Positions 7,989 through 17,176 of a stretch of 64,000 bases of DNA are shown piece after piece. The DNA comes from Streptomyces cinerochromogenes (GTDB taxonomy: Bacteria; Actinomycetota; Actinomycetes; Streptomycetales; Streptomycetaceae), in NCBI RefSeq assembly GCF_014648635.1, contig NZ_BMRM01000002.1:550795-614794 (forward strand), given 5' to 3'. Made by a program: the position numbers and the translations under genes. Under the pieces are notes generated by a model. That model made no database searches. It was not told the DNA's origin and saw nothing but the letters and a program-made list of their open reading frames with translations. Positions within the stretch are counted from its first letter, which is position 1. The number at the start of each line of letters is the position of its first letter.

Positions 7989-9433
7989 GGGCTCTGTTCT
8001 CCTGTCGGGGGCTGGTCGGGCGGGTTCGGGGCGATGTCCCCGGGGAGGTGGGCCGTGACGCTGAACCCGCCGCCCGGGGTGCGCTCCGCGAGGACATGTC
8101 CGCCGAGCATCGCCGCGCGCTCACGCATGCCGAGCAGCCCGTGTCCGGCGCCCGGGGAGGGCGGGACCGGGCGCTGCGGCGGCGAGTTGGTCACCACCAG
8201 GTGCAGGCCGTCCGGGAAGTGCCCGACCTCGACGTGCACCCGGGAACCCGGCGCGTGCCGCAGGGCGTTGCTCAGCGCCTCCTGGATTATTCGGTACGCC
8301 GACAGTTCCACGCCCGGGGCGTACGGCCGGACCTCGCCGACGGCCTTCGCGGTCACGTCCAGCCCGGCCGCCCGCGTGTTCTCGACCAGTCCGTCGAGCC
8401 GGGCGAGCGTGGGCTGCGGGGCGTCCGGGGCGGCGCCGGTACCGGGAGCGCCCAGGCCGTAGGGGTCCTCGGGGTTCTCGGAACGCAGCACGCCGAGGAC
8501 CCGGCGCAGTTCGGTGAGCGCCTCCAGCGCGTTGCCGCGGATGCCGGCGAGGTTCTCCAGCAGCTCCTCGGAGGGGTCCTTGACGAGATGGGGGGCCACC
8601 TGGGCCTGGATGGAGATCACCGACATGTGGTGGGCGACCACGTCGTGCAGCTCGCGGGCGATCCGGCTGCGCTCCTCCAGCAGGGTGCGGCGGGCCCGTT
8701 CCTCGGCGGTGATCGTCGTCTGCTGGACCAGTTCGGTACGGGCCTCCTGGCGGCTGCGCAGGGTGCCGCCGACGGCGGTGGCGATACCGAACAGGGCCAC
8801 GGCGACCGTGCCGGTGCCGGAGTAGTGCCCCACCGCCGCCCCGACGCGCACGAGGCAGGTGACGACCGTGGTCACGGCGAGCACGGTGAGGGTGCCGCCG
8901 AGGCGGACCCGCAGCGCGAGGAGCAGAAGCACGGTCGTGTGGGCCAGCAGCGTCGGCGTCGACCACGGCCAGTCGGGGCCGGAGGCCGGGGCGGACTCCA
9001 GGTGCGGGCGGGCGAGCAGGGCGGTGACGGTGGCGGCGGCCAGGGACAACGCCCAGGCCGGGACGGGACGCCGGACGGCCAGGACGATGGCGACGGCCTG
9101 GAGCGAGGTGGCGAGGAGGGCGGTGGAGTACTCCAGGTCGTACGACTCGGAGACGTCGACGCCGCCGGCGAGCGCGATGGCCAGCGCCGTCCAGCCGATG
9201 AGGAGGTAGGCGAGGAGACGGGCCCAGCGGTACCTGGAGAAGGGCGGCGAGTGGCGGGTGGGGGCCTCGCCCAGCCATCTGCGCAGGCGTCCGCGGCCGG
9301 AGGGGGCGCCGTCGGAACCGGGGGCCGGTGTGCGGGTGCCGTCGGACCGGGGGTGACCGCTCTCGGCCGGGACCGGTGCGGGGGTCGGGCTGGGGCTCGG
9401 GTCCGCGGGCGTCACAAGGTCAACATTAGGCAC
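7985..9433 (-). CDS. Sensor histidine kinase, HisKA_3 family (paralogue)
   Basis: A 482-residue membrane histidine kinase. A Pro/Ser-rich cytoplasmic N-terminus of about 65 residues precedes a cluster of membrane helices (about 70-225). The phosphoacceptor region contains RIARELHDVVAHHMS with His263, and the ATPase domain has YRIIQEALSNALRHAPGSR and GAGHGLLGMRERA. It overlaps its response regulator by four bases and the acyltransferase gene upstream by eight bases. The latter overlap suggests that signalling and surface-modification genes are transcribed together. Ligand unknown. Confidence 0.92.
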   Translation of the reverse strand: MPNVDLVTPADPSPSPTPAPVPAESGHPRSDGTRTPAPGSDGAPSGRGRLRRWLGEAPTRHSPPFSRYRWARLLAYLLIGWTALAIALAGGVDVSESYDLEYSTALLATSLQAVAIVLAVRRPVPAWALSLAAATVTALLARPHLESAPASGPDWPWSTPTLLAHTTVLLLLALRVRLGGTLTVLAVTTVVTCLVRVGAAVGHYSGTGTVAVALFGIATAVGGTLRSRQEARTELVQQTTITAEERARRTLLEERSRIARELHDVVAHHMSVISIQAQVAPHLVKDPSEELLENLAGIRGNALEALTELRRVLGVLRSENPEDPYGLGAPGTGAAPDAPQPTLARLDGLVENTRAAGLDVTAKAVGEVRPYAPGVELSAYRIIQEALSNALRHAPGSRVHVEVGHFPDGLHLVVTNSPPQRPVPPSPGAGHGLLGMRERAAMLGGHVLAERTPGGGFSVTAHLPGDIAPNPPDQPPTGEQSP

Positions 9434-10667
9434 GGCGGGGGGATTTCGTCGGCGGGAGGTGGCGGTGGACCACCGGGGAGGGGCGGTTGCGGGGACGGCG
9501 CGGGCCCTGCTCGTGGTGGCGGAAGGCAGCCCGGCACACGATCAGCGCCAGGGCGAACAGGGGCAGCCAGGCCAGGCGGTACGCCACCCAGGCCGGCGCG
9601 TCGGGCGAGGTGTGCAGGCCGGGCAGGCGGCCGGCCGTGAGACCCGTGGCGGTGGCGGCCATCATGGCCGTCTGGTGCCAGAGGAATATCGTCATCGCCG
9701 ACAGGTTGACGAGGGCCACCGCCGCCCAGGCGAGCGGGCGGGCCGTCGTGCGGCGCAGCCGGTCGCGCAGCAGGAGCGCCAGTCCGCACTGGGCCAGGCC
9801 GAACGTGACGGCCGCCAGCGTCGGGGGGTTCAGGTTGGACACCGCGCCGCCGGGGACGCCGACCATGGACGCCGGGTAGCCCGCCCACCCGACGAGGACC
9901 GCGGTGGCCGCCGTACCGCCGAGGAGGAGGGCCCACGCCGAGCGCCGGCCGCGCAGCTCGCCCCGGGCCCAGGCCGCGCCCAGGGTGTAGGGGACCAGCC
10001 ATCCTGCGGCCAGGTTGGTCCAGCCGAGCCAGGACGGGCCGAGGTGCAGGCCGAAGCGGAGCACGTCCACGTGCAGGACGACGGCGAGCGGCCACAGCGG
10101 GTTGAGGCGGGCGACGAGCGGGGTGGCGGCCGTCAGCGCGGCGAAGACCAGCAGGAACCACAGGGGGGACAGCGCGAGTTTCACCAGGGTGTGGATGGTC
10201 GCCAGGGGGGTGCCGGTGAGCAGCAGGGCCGTGCCGGCCACCGTCCACAGGGCGAGGAGCGCGGCGACCGGGCGGAGCAGCCGGGTCAGGCGGGCGCGCA
10301 GCCACCCGCCGTAGGACTCGCCCCTCGCGCGGGCCGTGGTCAGGCTGCGGGTCGCGACGTGGCCGCCGACCAGGAAGAAGACGGCCAGCGTCTGGAAGAG
10401 CCAGGAGACCGGGGCCAGCCAGGGCATGTGCTGCAACGGGCTGGCCGTGTGCAGACCGCCGTCCTCCGCGACCAGGGCGGTGACCAGCCAGTGGCCGAGG
10501 ACGACACCGAGGATCGCCACGGCCCGCAGGGCGTCGACGGCGCGGTCGCGGGAGGCGGGCGTGGCGGCGTCCACGCGGCGGGCGGCGTGACGGAGCGCGT
10601 GCAGGGCACGGCGCGGGGCGCGGGTGGGGGCGTGCGGGGCGCGGGTGCGCGGGGACGGCTCAGCCAC
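9426..10667 (-). CDS. Acyltransferase-3 family membrane protein
   Basis: A 413-residue polytopic membrane protein. The family signature R-x-x-x-x-D-A-L-R-A-V-A-I-L-G-V-V-L-G-H-W lies near residue 45, with the catalytic-type His and a conserved Arg after the first helix. About ten hydrophobic helices follow, and basic, Pro-rich tails lie at both ends. Members transfer acyl groups to sugars, lipids or antibiotics at the membrane. The gene overlaps both neighbours by eight bases (kinase downstream, alpha/beta hydrolase upstream), indicating one transcript. The acceptor substrate is not evident. Having an acyltransferase next to an exported hydrolase suggests that a cell-envelope or exported acyl compound is being edited, but this is inference. 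Confidence 0.85.
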   Translation of the reverse strand: MAEPSPRTRAPHAPTRAPRRALHALRHAARRVDAATPASRDRAVDALRAVAILGVVLGHWLVTALVAEDGGLHTASPLQHMPWLAPVSWLFQTLAVFFLVGGHVATRSLTTARARGESYGGWLRARLTRLLRPVAALLALWTVAGTALLLTGTPLATIHTLVKLALSPLWFLLVFAALTAATPLVARLNPLWPLAVVLHVDVLRFGLHLGPSWLGWTNLAAGWLVPYTLGAAWARGELRGRRSAWALLLGGTAATAVLVGWAGYPASMVGVPGGAVSNLNPPTLAAVTFGLAQCGLALLLRDRLRRTTARPLAWAAVALVNLSAMTIFLWHQTAMMAATATGLTAGRLPGLHTSPDAPAWVAYRLAWLPLFALALIVCRAAFRHHEQGPRRPRNRPSPVVHRHLPPTKSPRRA

Positions 10668-11751
10668 GGGTTACCTCCCGGGGGTGGTCGAGGGTGATCC
10701 GGGCGAGGTTGGCCAGGGAGGCCGAGCCCGGGGTGAAGTAGCCGCTGTGGTCGGCGTCGGCCGCGTCGAAGACCCGGGCGCCGAAGGCGGTGGAGACGGG
10801 GTCGGTGCCGAAGCCGACGGTGGTGCCGAAGAGGCCGGCGCGGACGTGCGGGACGTCCGCCACCCAGTCGTCGCCGCCGCGGGCCGCCCAGACACGGGCG
10901 CGGGTGCGGAGCGCGGCGACGGAGTCCGCGCCGGTGCCGGGGCTGCCGACGAGGGCCATGTCGTCCGCGTCCAGGCCGGGGGCGGCCCGGCCGCAGACCA
11001 CCGAGCCGTAGGAGTGGCAGAGCACGGAGAGGTGCGTTCCGGCGGGGGCCAGGGTGCGCAGCCGGCGTACGAAGGCGCGCAGCCGGGGGGCGGCCTCGTC
11101 GGCACGGGTGGTGGTGGTCACCGTGGTGCTGACCGTGGCCGGGGTGTCGTAGCCGAGCCAGGCGATGACGGCGAGGCGGGGAGCGGGTTCGTGGGCGGGG
11201 CCGGTGCGGTGGGTGAGGTGGGTGTACAGGGCCGCGGCGGCCCGGTGGAAGCGGGTGTAGGTGTCGAGGGTGGTGTCCGAGCCGGGGACCAGGACCGCGA
11301 TGTGCTCGGCGCGGGTGAGGTCGCCGAGGACCTCGGTGGCCTGGCCGGTGCCTCGGCCGTCGAAGGCGAGGAGGTGGCGGGACGGGGCGGCCAGGGCGCG
11401 GTCCGCCGCGGCGCGGTGCGCGTCGCCGTGGACGGCGGCCATGCGGGCCGCCTCGCCGGCGTTCCTCCGGTTCGCCTGGTACGCGGAGGGGAGGGTGGAC
11501 GGGGTGAGGGGGGCGGTGAGGGTCGCGGGGCGGGGCGCGGGGATCCGGGGCCGGGCCGCGCCGGCGAGGGGGGTGACGATGGCGGCGGTGAGGAGGGCGG
11601 ACAGGAGCGCTCGGCGCAGCCGGGTGGTTCGGGGGCGGGGCCGAGGCGGTCGCGGAGAGGGTGCCGGTGCTCGGCGCGCTGCCGTACCGGAGCGCGGCGG
11701 GAGCAACGCCGAGCGGTGTCGGGTCGTACCGGTTCGCTGGGCGTACCCCAT
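10660..11751 (-). CDS. Exported alpha/beta hydrolase (DUF1023-like)
   Basis: A 363-residue protein with an Arg-rich N-terminus and a hydrophobic signal/anchor segment around residues 48-66 (LLSALLTAAIVTPLAGAA). The mature domain has the nucleophile elbow LCHSYGS (G/H-x-S-x-G type) and a late conserved His in ADHSGYFTP. This matches the actinobacterial DUF1023 alpha/beta hydrolases. It is likely to act outside the membrane as an esterase or lipase on an unknown substrate. It is the first gene of the leftward overlapping chain with the acyltransferase and the histidine kinase. The long Arg/Pro-rich leader before the signal makes the exact start uncertain. Confidence 0.8.
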   Translation of the reverse strand: MGYAQRTGTTRHRSALLPPRSGTAARRAPAPSPRPPRPRPRTTRLRRALLSALLTAAIVTPLAGAARPRIPAPRPATLTAPLTPSTLPSAYQANRRNAGEAARMAAVHGDAHRAAADRALAAPSRHLLAFDGRGTGQATEVLGDLTRAEHIAVLVPGSDTTLDTYTRFHRAAAALYTHLTHRTGPAHEPAPRLAVIAWLGYDTPATVSTTVTTTTRADEAAPRLRAFVRRLRTLAPAGTHLSVLCHSYGSVVCGRAAPGLDADDMALVGSPGTGADSVAALRTRARVWAARGGDDWVADVPHVRAGLFGTTVGFGTDPVSTAFGARVFDAADADHSGYFTPGSASLANLARITLDHPREVTRG

Positions 11752-11875
11752 GGTCGGCTTCCTTTCCGCTGCCCGGCCATCGGGCGTGACGGGAAAGGAA
11801 ATTACGGAGCGGGAGCGGTCGCCGGCGTCCCGCCAGGGAGCTGTTCCGGCGAGTAGCTCTCAGGTATTACGGGTA

Positions 11876-12781
11876 TCACCGGGCCAGTTGGGCGATCTCC
11901 TCCGCCGCCACCGCACACGCGTCGGCCGCCGGGTCGATCAGCGGGAAGTGGCCCACGTCCTCCAGCAGGGTCAGCCCGACCATCTCCCCCGCCTTCGCGG
12001 CCGCCTCCGCGTACGACTCGGCCACCTGCTGCGGCACCACCAGGTCGGTGCGGCCCTGGACGAGGGTCGTCGCGATGCCCGTCGGCAGCAGCAGCGCCGG
12101 GTCCGCGTACGGGCGGCGCGCGGCGAAGTGGTCCTGTCCGCCCAGGAGTTGCAGCGACGCGTGCACGCAGACCTCCAGTTTCTCCGCGACCTCGAAGTCC
12201 GCGATCGGCGCGAGTGCGACGACACCGCGCAGCGGCGCCGGGCCGTCCGTGCGCCAGGGGGCGTCCGCGGGGAGGACATGGCGGGCCGCCGCCCACAGGG
12301 CCAGGTGACCACCCGCCGAGTGGCCGGTCAGGACCGTACGCCGGGGATCCGCCTGCGGCAGCGCCTCGCCGACCAGGGCCGGAAGGGCGTCCAGCGCCGC
12401 CGCGACGTCGTCGAGGGTGTCGGGCCAGCGACCGGCCGGCGGCGTGCCACCGGACCCCTCAGCCCCCTCGGCACCCGCGGCGCCCTCATCACCGCCCCGT
12501 CTGTACTCCACGTTCGCCACCGCGAACCCCCTGCGCGCCAGATAGTCCGCGAAGGGCGTGATGTGGCGGCGGTCGTAGCGGGCGCGCCAGGCGCCGCCGT
12601 GGAGGACCACCACCAGCGGGACGGGCGACGTGGAGTCCGGGCCGGGGCGGGGAGCGTAGAAGTCGATCACCTGGTCGGGGTGGTCACCGTACGCGGCCGT
12701 GACGTCGGGGTCGACCGGGGAGTGCGAGAAGGCCGACTCCTCTTCGGCGGCGGCGCGGGCTGCTGCGGCGTCGTCCGGCAT
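11876..12781 (-). CDS. Alpha/beta hydrolase, probable N-formylkynurenine formamidase
   Basis: A 301-residue soluble alpha/beta hydrolase. It has the oxyanion-hole signature LHGGAWR, the nucleophile elbow GHSAGGHLALW and a C-terminal VGHFPLIDP carrying the catalytic His. LHGG near residue 85 and GHSAGG are typical of hormone-sensitive-lipase-like arylformamidases (kynB type). It lies next to kynureninase and tryptophan 2,3-dioxygenase genes on the same strand, which makes hydrolysis of N-formylkynurenine to kynurenine and formate the best functional guess. The fold alone would also fit another esterase. A gap of about 180 bases with a hairpin separates it from kynU, so it may have its own promoter. 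Confidence 0.75.
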   Translation of the reverse strand: MPDDAAAARAAAEEESAFSHSPVDPDVTAAYGDHPDQVIDFYAPRPGPDSTSPVPLVVVLHGGAWRARYDRRHITPFADYLARRGFAVANVEYRRGGDEGAAGAEGAEGSGGTPPAGRWPDTLDDVAAALDALPALVGEALPQADPRRTVLTGHSAGGHLALWAAARHVLPADAPWRTDGPAPLRGVVALAPIADFEVAEKLEVCVHASLQLLGGQDHFAARRPYADPALLLPTGIATTLVQGRTDLVVPQQVAESYAEAAAKAGEMVGLTLLEDVGHFPLIDPAADACAVAAEEIAQLAR

Positions 12782-12925
12782 GCTCCAACCTCTCAGGGAA
12801 GAAACGGGTTTGACGGACCAGGTGGTTAATCGGCCGTTGGCCGGGACGGTACCAGGCCGGTGACGTGCGGGGATACGGGGATGTCACGCACGGTGAGGAT
12901 CAAACGGTCCTTTGGGGCGGGATGC

Positions 12926-12949
12926 GCGGGGCCCGGCGCGGGGCCCCGC
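12926..12949 (-). terminator. Hairpin downstream of kynU
   Basis: A 9-bp perfect GC stem (12926-12934 with 12941-12949) and a 6-base loop, just downstream of the kynU stop. Plausible factor-independent terminator of the Streptomyces type, without a clear U tract. Confidence 0.45.
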
Positions 12950-12959
12950 ACCCCCGGCG

Positions 12960-14168
12960 CTAAGCCAGCTCCTCCCCCAGCACCCGCGCCGCCCGCTCCA
13001 CGTCCCGGAAGCCCACGTACAGCGGGGTGAAGCCGAAGCGGAGGACGTCGGGGTGGCGGAAGTCGCCCACCACGCCCCGGGCGATCAGGCGCTTCATCAC
13101 CTCGCCCGCGTCCGCGCAGCGCAGCGCGATCTGGCTGCCCCGCTCCGCGTGCCGCTCCGGTGTCACGCACTCCACCCGGCCGGGCTCGGTGTACTCGGCC
13201 ACGCACCGCAGGAAGAAGTCCGTCAGCGCGAGGGACTTGGCGCGCACGGCGGTGAGGGACACCCCGTCCCAGACGTCGAGGGCGGCGTCCAGAGCCAGCA
13301 GGGAGAGGATGTCCGGCGTGCCGACCCGGCCGCGCACCGCGCCCGGCGCCGGCGTGTAGGCCGGGCTCATGCCGAAGGGCTCGGCGTGCGAGTTCCAGCC
13401 GGGCAGCGGAGAGTCGAAGCGGTCCTGCAGCTCACGGCGCACGTACAGGTACGCCGGTGAACCCGGGCCGCCGTTCAGGTACTTGTAGGTGCAGCCGACC
13501 GCGAGGTCCACGCCGTGCTCGTCCAGGCCGACCGGCAGCGCGCCCGCGCTGTGGCACAGGTCCCAGACCGCGAGGGCGCCGGCCGCGTGGACCGCCGCGG
13601 TGAGACCGGGGAGGTCGTGCAGCCGGCCGGTGCGGTAGTCGACGTGGTTCAGCAGCACGGCGGCCGTGCGGTCGCCCAGCACCGCCGGCACCTCGGCCGG
13701 GGTCACCGGGCGCAGGGTGCGGCCGGTGAGCCGGGCCGCCGACTCGGCGATGTACCCGTCCGTGGGGAAGGTCGTCGCGTCCACCAGGAGTTCGTCGCGG
13801 CCGGCGTCCGCCATGCGGATCGCGGCCACGAGCGCCTTGAAGACGTTGACGCTGGTGGAGTCGCCGACGACGACCTGGCCGGGCGCCGCGCCGACCAGCG
13901 GGGCGATCCGGTCGCCGATCCGCTCGGGCGCCGTCCACCAGCCGCTCTCCTCCCAGGAGCGGATCCGCAGTTCGCCCCACTGGCGACGGATGACGTCCGC
14001 CACCCGGTCCGGGACGTTCGCGGGGAGGGCGCCCAGGGAGTTGCCGTCCAGGTAGACCGCGGCGTCGGCCGCGTCGTCGGACGCGGTGCCGAGGACGAAG
14101 CGGTCCCGCAGGGGCGCCAGTTCGTCGGACGCGTCCAGTTTCCGCGCGAGCAGGGGCAGCTCAGACAT
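12960..14168 (-). CDS. kynU: Kynureninase
   Basis: A 402-residue PLP enzyme of aminotransferase fold class V that cleaves kynurenine to anthranilate and alanine. Motifs include YLDGNSLGALP near the N-terminus, the conserved VWDLCHSAGALPV (PLP-binding Asp and His) and the Schiff-base Lys229 in GCTYKYLNGGPGSPA, which is typical of kynureninases. The ATG at 14168 (MSELPLLARKL) is chosen over upstream in-frame starts because it overlaps the end of the dioxygenase gene by eight bases, implying coupled translation. With the adjacent dioxygenase and formamidase it completes tryptophan-to-anthranilate conversion. Confidence 0.92.
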   Translation of the reverse strand: MSELPLLARKLDASDELAPLRDRFVLGTASDDAADAAVYLDGNSLGALPANVPDRVADVIRRQWGELRIRSWEESGWWTAPERIGDRIAPLVGAAPGQVVVGDSTSVNVFKALVAAIRMADAGRDELLVDATTFPTDGYIAESAARLTGRTLRPVTPAEVPAVLGDRTAAVLLNHVDYRTGRLHDLPGLTAAVHAAGALAVWDLCHSAGALPVGLDEHGVDLAVGCTYKYLNGGPGSPAYLYVRRELQDRFDSPLPGWNSHAEPFGMSPAYTPAPGAVRGRVGTPDILSLLALDAALDVWDGVSLTAVRAKSLALTDFFLRCVAEYTEPGRVECVTPERHAERGSQIALRCADAGEVMKRLIARGVVGDFRHPDVLRFGFTPLYVGFRDVERAARVLGEELA

Positions 14169-15009
14169 GGGACCTCGCCGTCCACAGCTCGGGGAACACG
14201 TTCTTGCGGGCGCGCTTCTCCAGCCAGGCCACACCGGCGGAGCCGCCGGTGCCGGCCTTTGCGCCCATCGCGCGCCGGGTGGCGACCAGGTGGTCGTTGC
14301 GCCAGCGCCAGACCAGTTCGGCGACGTCGGTGAGCGCCTCGCCGAGCCGGGCGAGTTCGTCGCTCTCGTCGCCCGCGTAGACGGCGGTCCAGGCGGCCTC
14401 CACGGCCTCCGACGGCTCGTAGCGCTGGGAGACGTCCCGGCGCAGCACGGTGTCGGGGACGGCGTGGCCGCGGCGCGCGAGGAGCCGTACCACCTCGTCG
14501 TACAGGCTCGGCTCGTGCAGCGCCTTCTCCAGCTCCGCGTGGACGCGCGGGGCGCCGCGGTGCGGTACGAGCATGGACGCGGACTTCTCCCCGAGCAGGA
14601 ACTCCAGGCGCCGGTACATCGCCGACTGGAAGCCGGAGCCCTCGCCGAGCGCGCTGCGGTACGCGTTGAACTGCGCCGGGGTCAGCTGGCCGAGCGGCTT
14701 CCAGGAGGCGTTCAGGGCCTCCAGTTCCCGCACCGAGCGCTTCAGCGCGGCGATGGCGGTGGGTACGTCGTCCGAGCGGAGCGCCTGCGCGGCGGTCTCC
14801 CACTCGTGCACGATGACCGTGAACCACAGCTCCATGACCTGGGTGGTCACCAGGAAGACCATCTCTCCGGGGTCGTCGGAGAGGGGGTGCTGGAGGTGGG
14901 TGAGGACGTCCGCCTTGACGTAGTCCTCGTACGGCGTCGTCCCCGCGAAATCGAGATTCGGGGTCTCGGGCTCAGCGGCCTCAGGAAGGGGGTGAGCCTG
15001 TTGGGACAT
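14161..15009 (-). CDS. kynA: Tryptophan 2,3-dioxygenase
   Basis: A 282-residue cytosolic heme dioxygenase that opens the tryptophan indole ring to N-formylkynurenine, the first step of the kynurenine route. Family hallmarks are TTPYEDYVKADVL, the early helix MVFLVTTQVMELWF with the HEW that follows, the heme/substrate region around RNDHLVATRRAMG, and the glycine-rich GTGGSAGVAWL loop near the C-terminus that closes over the substrate. Length is normal for bacterial enzymes. It is the promoter-proximal gene of the pair with kynU. In Streptomyces the anthranilate produced can feed catabolism or antibiotic precursors; no such genes are adjacent. Confidence 0.93.
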   Translation of the reverse strand: MSQQAHPLPEAAEPETPNLDFAGTTPYEDYVKADVLTHLQHPLSDDPGEMVFLVTTQVMELWFTVIVHEWETAAQALRSDDVPTAIAALKRSVRELEALNASWKPLGQLTPAQFNAYRSALGEGSGFQSAMYRRLEFLLGEKSASMLVPHRGAPRVHAELEKALHEPSLYDEVVRLLARRGHAVPDTVLRRDVSQRYEPSEAVEAAWTAVYAGDESDELARLGEALTDVAELVWRWRNDHLVATRRAMGAKAGTGGSAGVAWLEKRARKNVFPELWTARSHV

Positions 15010-15162
15010 CGCTGTCTCCTGTTGTTACTCCGGGTAGCGGTCCGCCCCTGCCGATGCCGGCACGGGGGCCCCGGTCCCCACCCCGCAATCCTCCGCAAAG
15101 CCCCGGGGTACGGCAAGGCCCGCCTGCTGCCAGACGGGCCACACCGGTGACTTCCCTCCGGG

Positions 15163-15576
15163 TCAGCCCAGGGTCTGGGCCGCCGTCGGCGAGGAGTCCT
15201 TCAGGAACTGCGTGCAGCGCTCGTACTCGTCCTGCTCCCCGATCGCCTGCGCGGCGCGGGCGAGGGCGTGCAGGGCGCGCAGGAAGCCACGGTTCGGCTC
15301 GTGCTCCCACGGGACCGGGCCGTGTCCCTTCCACCCGCTGCGGCGCAGGGCGTCCAGGCCGCGGTGGTAGCCCGTACGGGCGTACGCGTACGACTCCACG
15401 ACCGCGCCCCGCTCGAACGCGTCGTCCGCCAGCTGCGCCCAGGCGAGGGAGGACGTGGGGTGCTTGGCGGCGACGTCCGCGGGCGCGGTGCCGCCCGCGA
15501 GCGCCTGCCGGGGCTCCGGGTCGTCGGGGAGGTGGGTGGGGGGCGGACCGCCGAGGAGGTTCTCGTGAATCGTCAT
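15163..15576 (-). CDS. DUF3151 family protein
   Basis: A 137-residue soluble protein conserved across actinobacteria (DUF3151). The sequence begins MTIHENLLGGPPPTHLP and contains the family's helical motif AWAQLADDAFERGAVVESYAYARTGYHRGLD followed by GWKGHGPVPW and RALHALARAAQAIGE. These helices resemble TPR-like packing. The ATG at 15576 is preferred to an in-frame start 18 bases upstream, since the homologous core begins there. No biochemical function is known for the family. Confidence 0.85.
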   Translation of the reverse strand: MTIHENLLGGPPPTHLPDDPEPRQALAGGTAPADVAAKHPTSSLAWAQLADDAFERGAVVESYAYARTGYHRGLDALRRSGWKGHGPVPWEHEPNRGFLRALHALARAAQAIGEQDEYERCTQFLKDSSPTAAQTLG

Positions 15577-15655
15577 GGGTTCAGTCTCGCGCACCGGGGC
15601 GTACGGGGCGTGCCCGGTGCGGGTGCGGTGGGCCGGGCGGCACGGCTGCCCGCGG

Positions 15656-17110
15656 TTACGCCCGCCGGTCGGGCTCCAGCGGCGGAGCCGTCACGTTGCC
15701 GTGCGTCCGGCACTCCGGGTGACGGCAGCCCGGGGGCGGGCGGCGGACCAGGGTGAAGGCCAGGGCCGAGCCCAGCAGCAGCGTCCCCGCGCAGATCGGC
15801 ATCGCCCGGTCGAACGCCGCGTCGAACGCCGTGGCCGACCGGTACGCGTCCGGGCCCATGCCCGCCAGGAGCGGGAGGGCGGCCACCGCGACCAGGCCCG
15901 CCGCACGGGCCGCCGCGTTGTTGATGCCGCTGGCCAGGCCCGCCCGGGCGGTGTCGACCGAGGCGAGGACGGTGGCCGTCAGGGGCGCCACCAGCGTGAC
16001 CATGCCGGCGCCCATCACCAGCAGGGCGGGGAGGACGTCCGTCGGATAGTCGGCGCCGGCACCCACGCGCAGCATCAGCAGCATCGCCGCCGCGCACAGC
16101 AGCGGCCCGACCGTCAGCGGCAGGCGCGGGCCCGTGCGGTCGGCGAGGGCGCCGGAGCGGGAGGAGAACAGCAGCATCAGGGCCGTGGTGGGGAGGAGGG
16201 CCGTACCGGCGGCCAGGGGCGAGTAGCCCACCACCACCTGGAGTTGGAGGGCGGTGAGGAAGAAGAAGCCGCCGAAGGCCGCGTAGACGCACAGGGTGAC
16301 CAGGTTGACGGCCGTGAACTGCCGTGAGGCGAAGATGCCCGGCGGGAGCATCGGGTCGGGGCGGTGCCGCTCCACCCGGACGAAGGCCAGCGCCGACGCC
16401 AGGCCCGCCGCCGCCGTCAGGGCCACCGCCAGGGAGCCGGCGCGGGCCTCGATGAGCGCGTACGTCAGGAGGGCGAGGGCCAGGGCGCCGAGGGCCGCGC
16501 CGAGGACGTCGAAGCGGCCGTGGGCGCGCTCGTCCGCCGACTCCGGTACGTGCCGCAGGGCGACCGGTACGCACAGCAGGGCCAGCGGCACGTTCAGCAG
16601 GAACACCCAGCGCCAGCCGGGTCCGGTCACCAGCCAGCCGCCGAGGAAGGGGCCGACGGCGGCGCCGATCCCGCCGAAGCCGGACCACAGGCCGACCGCC
16701 CGGCTGCGGTCGTCGGGGTGGAAGGACGCCTGGATGAGCGCGAGCGAGCCGGGCGTGAGGAGGGCGCCGCCGACGCCCTGCAGCGCCCGGGCGGCGATCA
16801 GCATGACGGCGTTCACCGCGAGCCCGCACAGCAGGGAGGCGGCGGCGAACCAGACCACGCCGAGGAGGAAGACCTTCCGGCGGCCGTAGCGGTCGCCGAG
16901 GGAGCCGCCCAGCAGGATCAGGCCGGCCAGCGTGACCATGTACGCGTTGACCGTCCACTGGAGGGCGGCGAGGTCCGTGTCCAGGTCGCGGCCGATGCGC
17001 GGCAGGGCGACGTTGACGACGGTGGAGTCCAGCATCGCCATGCCGGAGCCGAGGACCGTGGTGAACAGGGTCCACCTGCCCTGGGGCGAGGCCAGCCGGA
17101 CGTCGGGCAT
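15656..17110 (-). CDS. MFS drug exporter, DHA2 (EmrB/QacA) family
   Basis: A 484-residue major facilitator with about fourteen hydrophobic helices, the size and layout of the DHA2 drug:proton antiporter family. Signature elements are the helix-1 motif LGSGMAMLDSTVVNVALPRIGRDL, the loop 2-3 motif GSLGDRYGRRKVFLLG and the antiporter motif C region GFGGIGAAVGPFLGGWLV. Likely exports hydrophobic toxic compounds or secondary metabolites. No TetR or MarR regulator is next to it. Confidence 0.88.
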   Translation of the reverse strand: MPDVRLASPQGRWTLFTTVLGSGMAMLDSTVVNVALPRIGRDLDTDLAALQWTVNAYMVTLAGLILLGGSLGDRYGRRKVFLLGVVWFAAASLLCGLAVNAVMLIAARALQGVGGALLTPGSLALIQASFHPDDRSRAVGLWSGFGGIGAAVGPFLGGWLVTGPGWRWVFLLNVPLALLCVPVALRHVPESADERAHGRFDVLGAALGALALALLTYALIEARAGSLAVALTAAAGLASALAFVRVERHRPDPMLPPGIFASRQFTAVNLVTLCVYAAFGGFFFLTALQLQVVVGYSPLAAGTALLPTTALMLLFSSRSGALADRTGPRLPLTVGPLLCAAAMLLMLRVGAGADYPTDVLPALLVMGAGMVTLVAPLTATVLASVDTARAGLASGINNAAARAAGLVAVAALPLLAGMGPDAYRSATAFDAAFDRAMPICAGTLLLGSALAFTLVRRPPPGCRHPECRTHGNVTAPPLEPDRRA

Positions 17111-17126
17111 GCCCCCAGGTATACAG

Positions 17127-17159
17127 CGGGCCCGGCGGCATGGACAGCCGCCGGGCCCG
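17127..17159 (-). terminator. Hairpin terminator after fba
   Basis: Perfect 13-bp GC stem (17127-17139 with 17147-17159) and a 7-base loop, 18 bases past the aldolase stop on its coding strand. Confidence 0.7.
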
Positions 17160-17176
17160 TCGCAGCGCCGTGGCGC

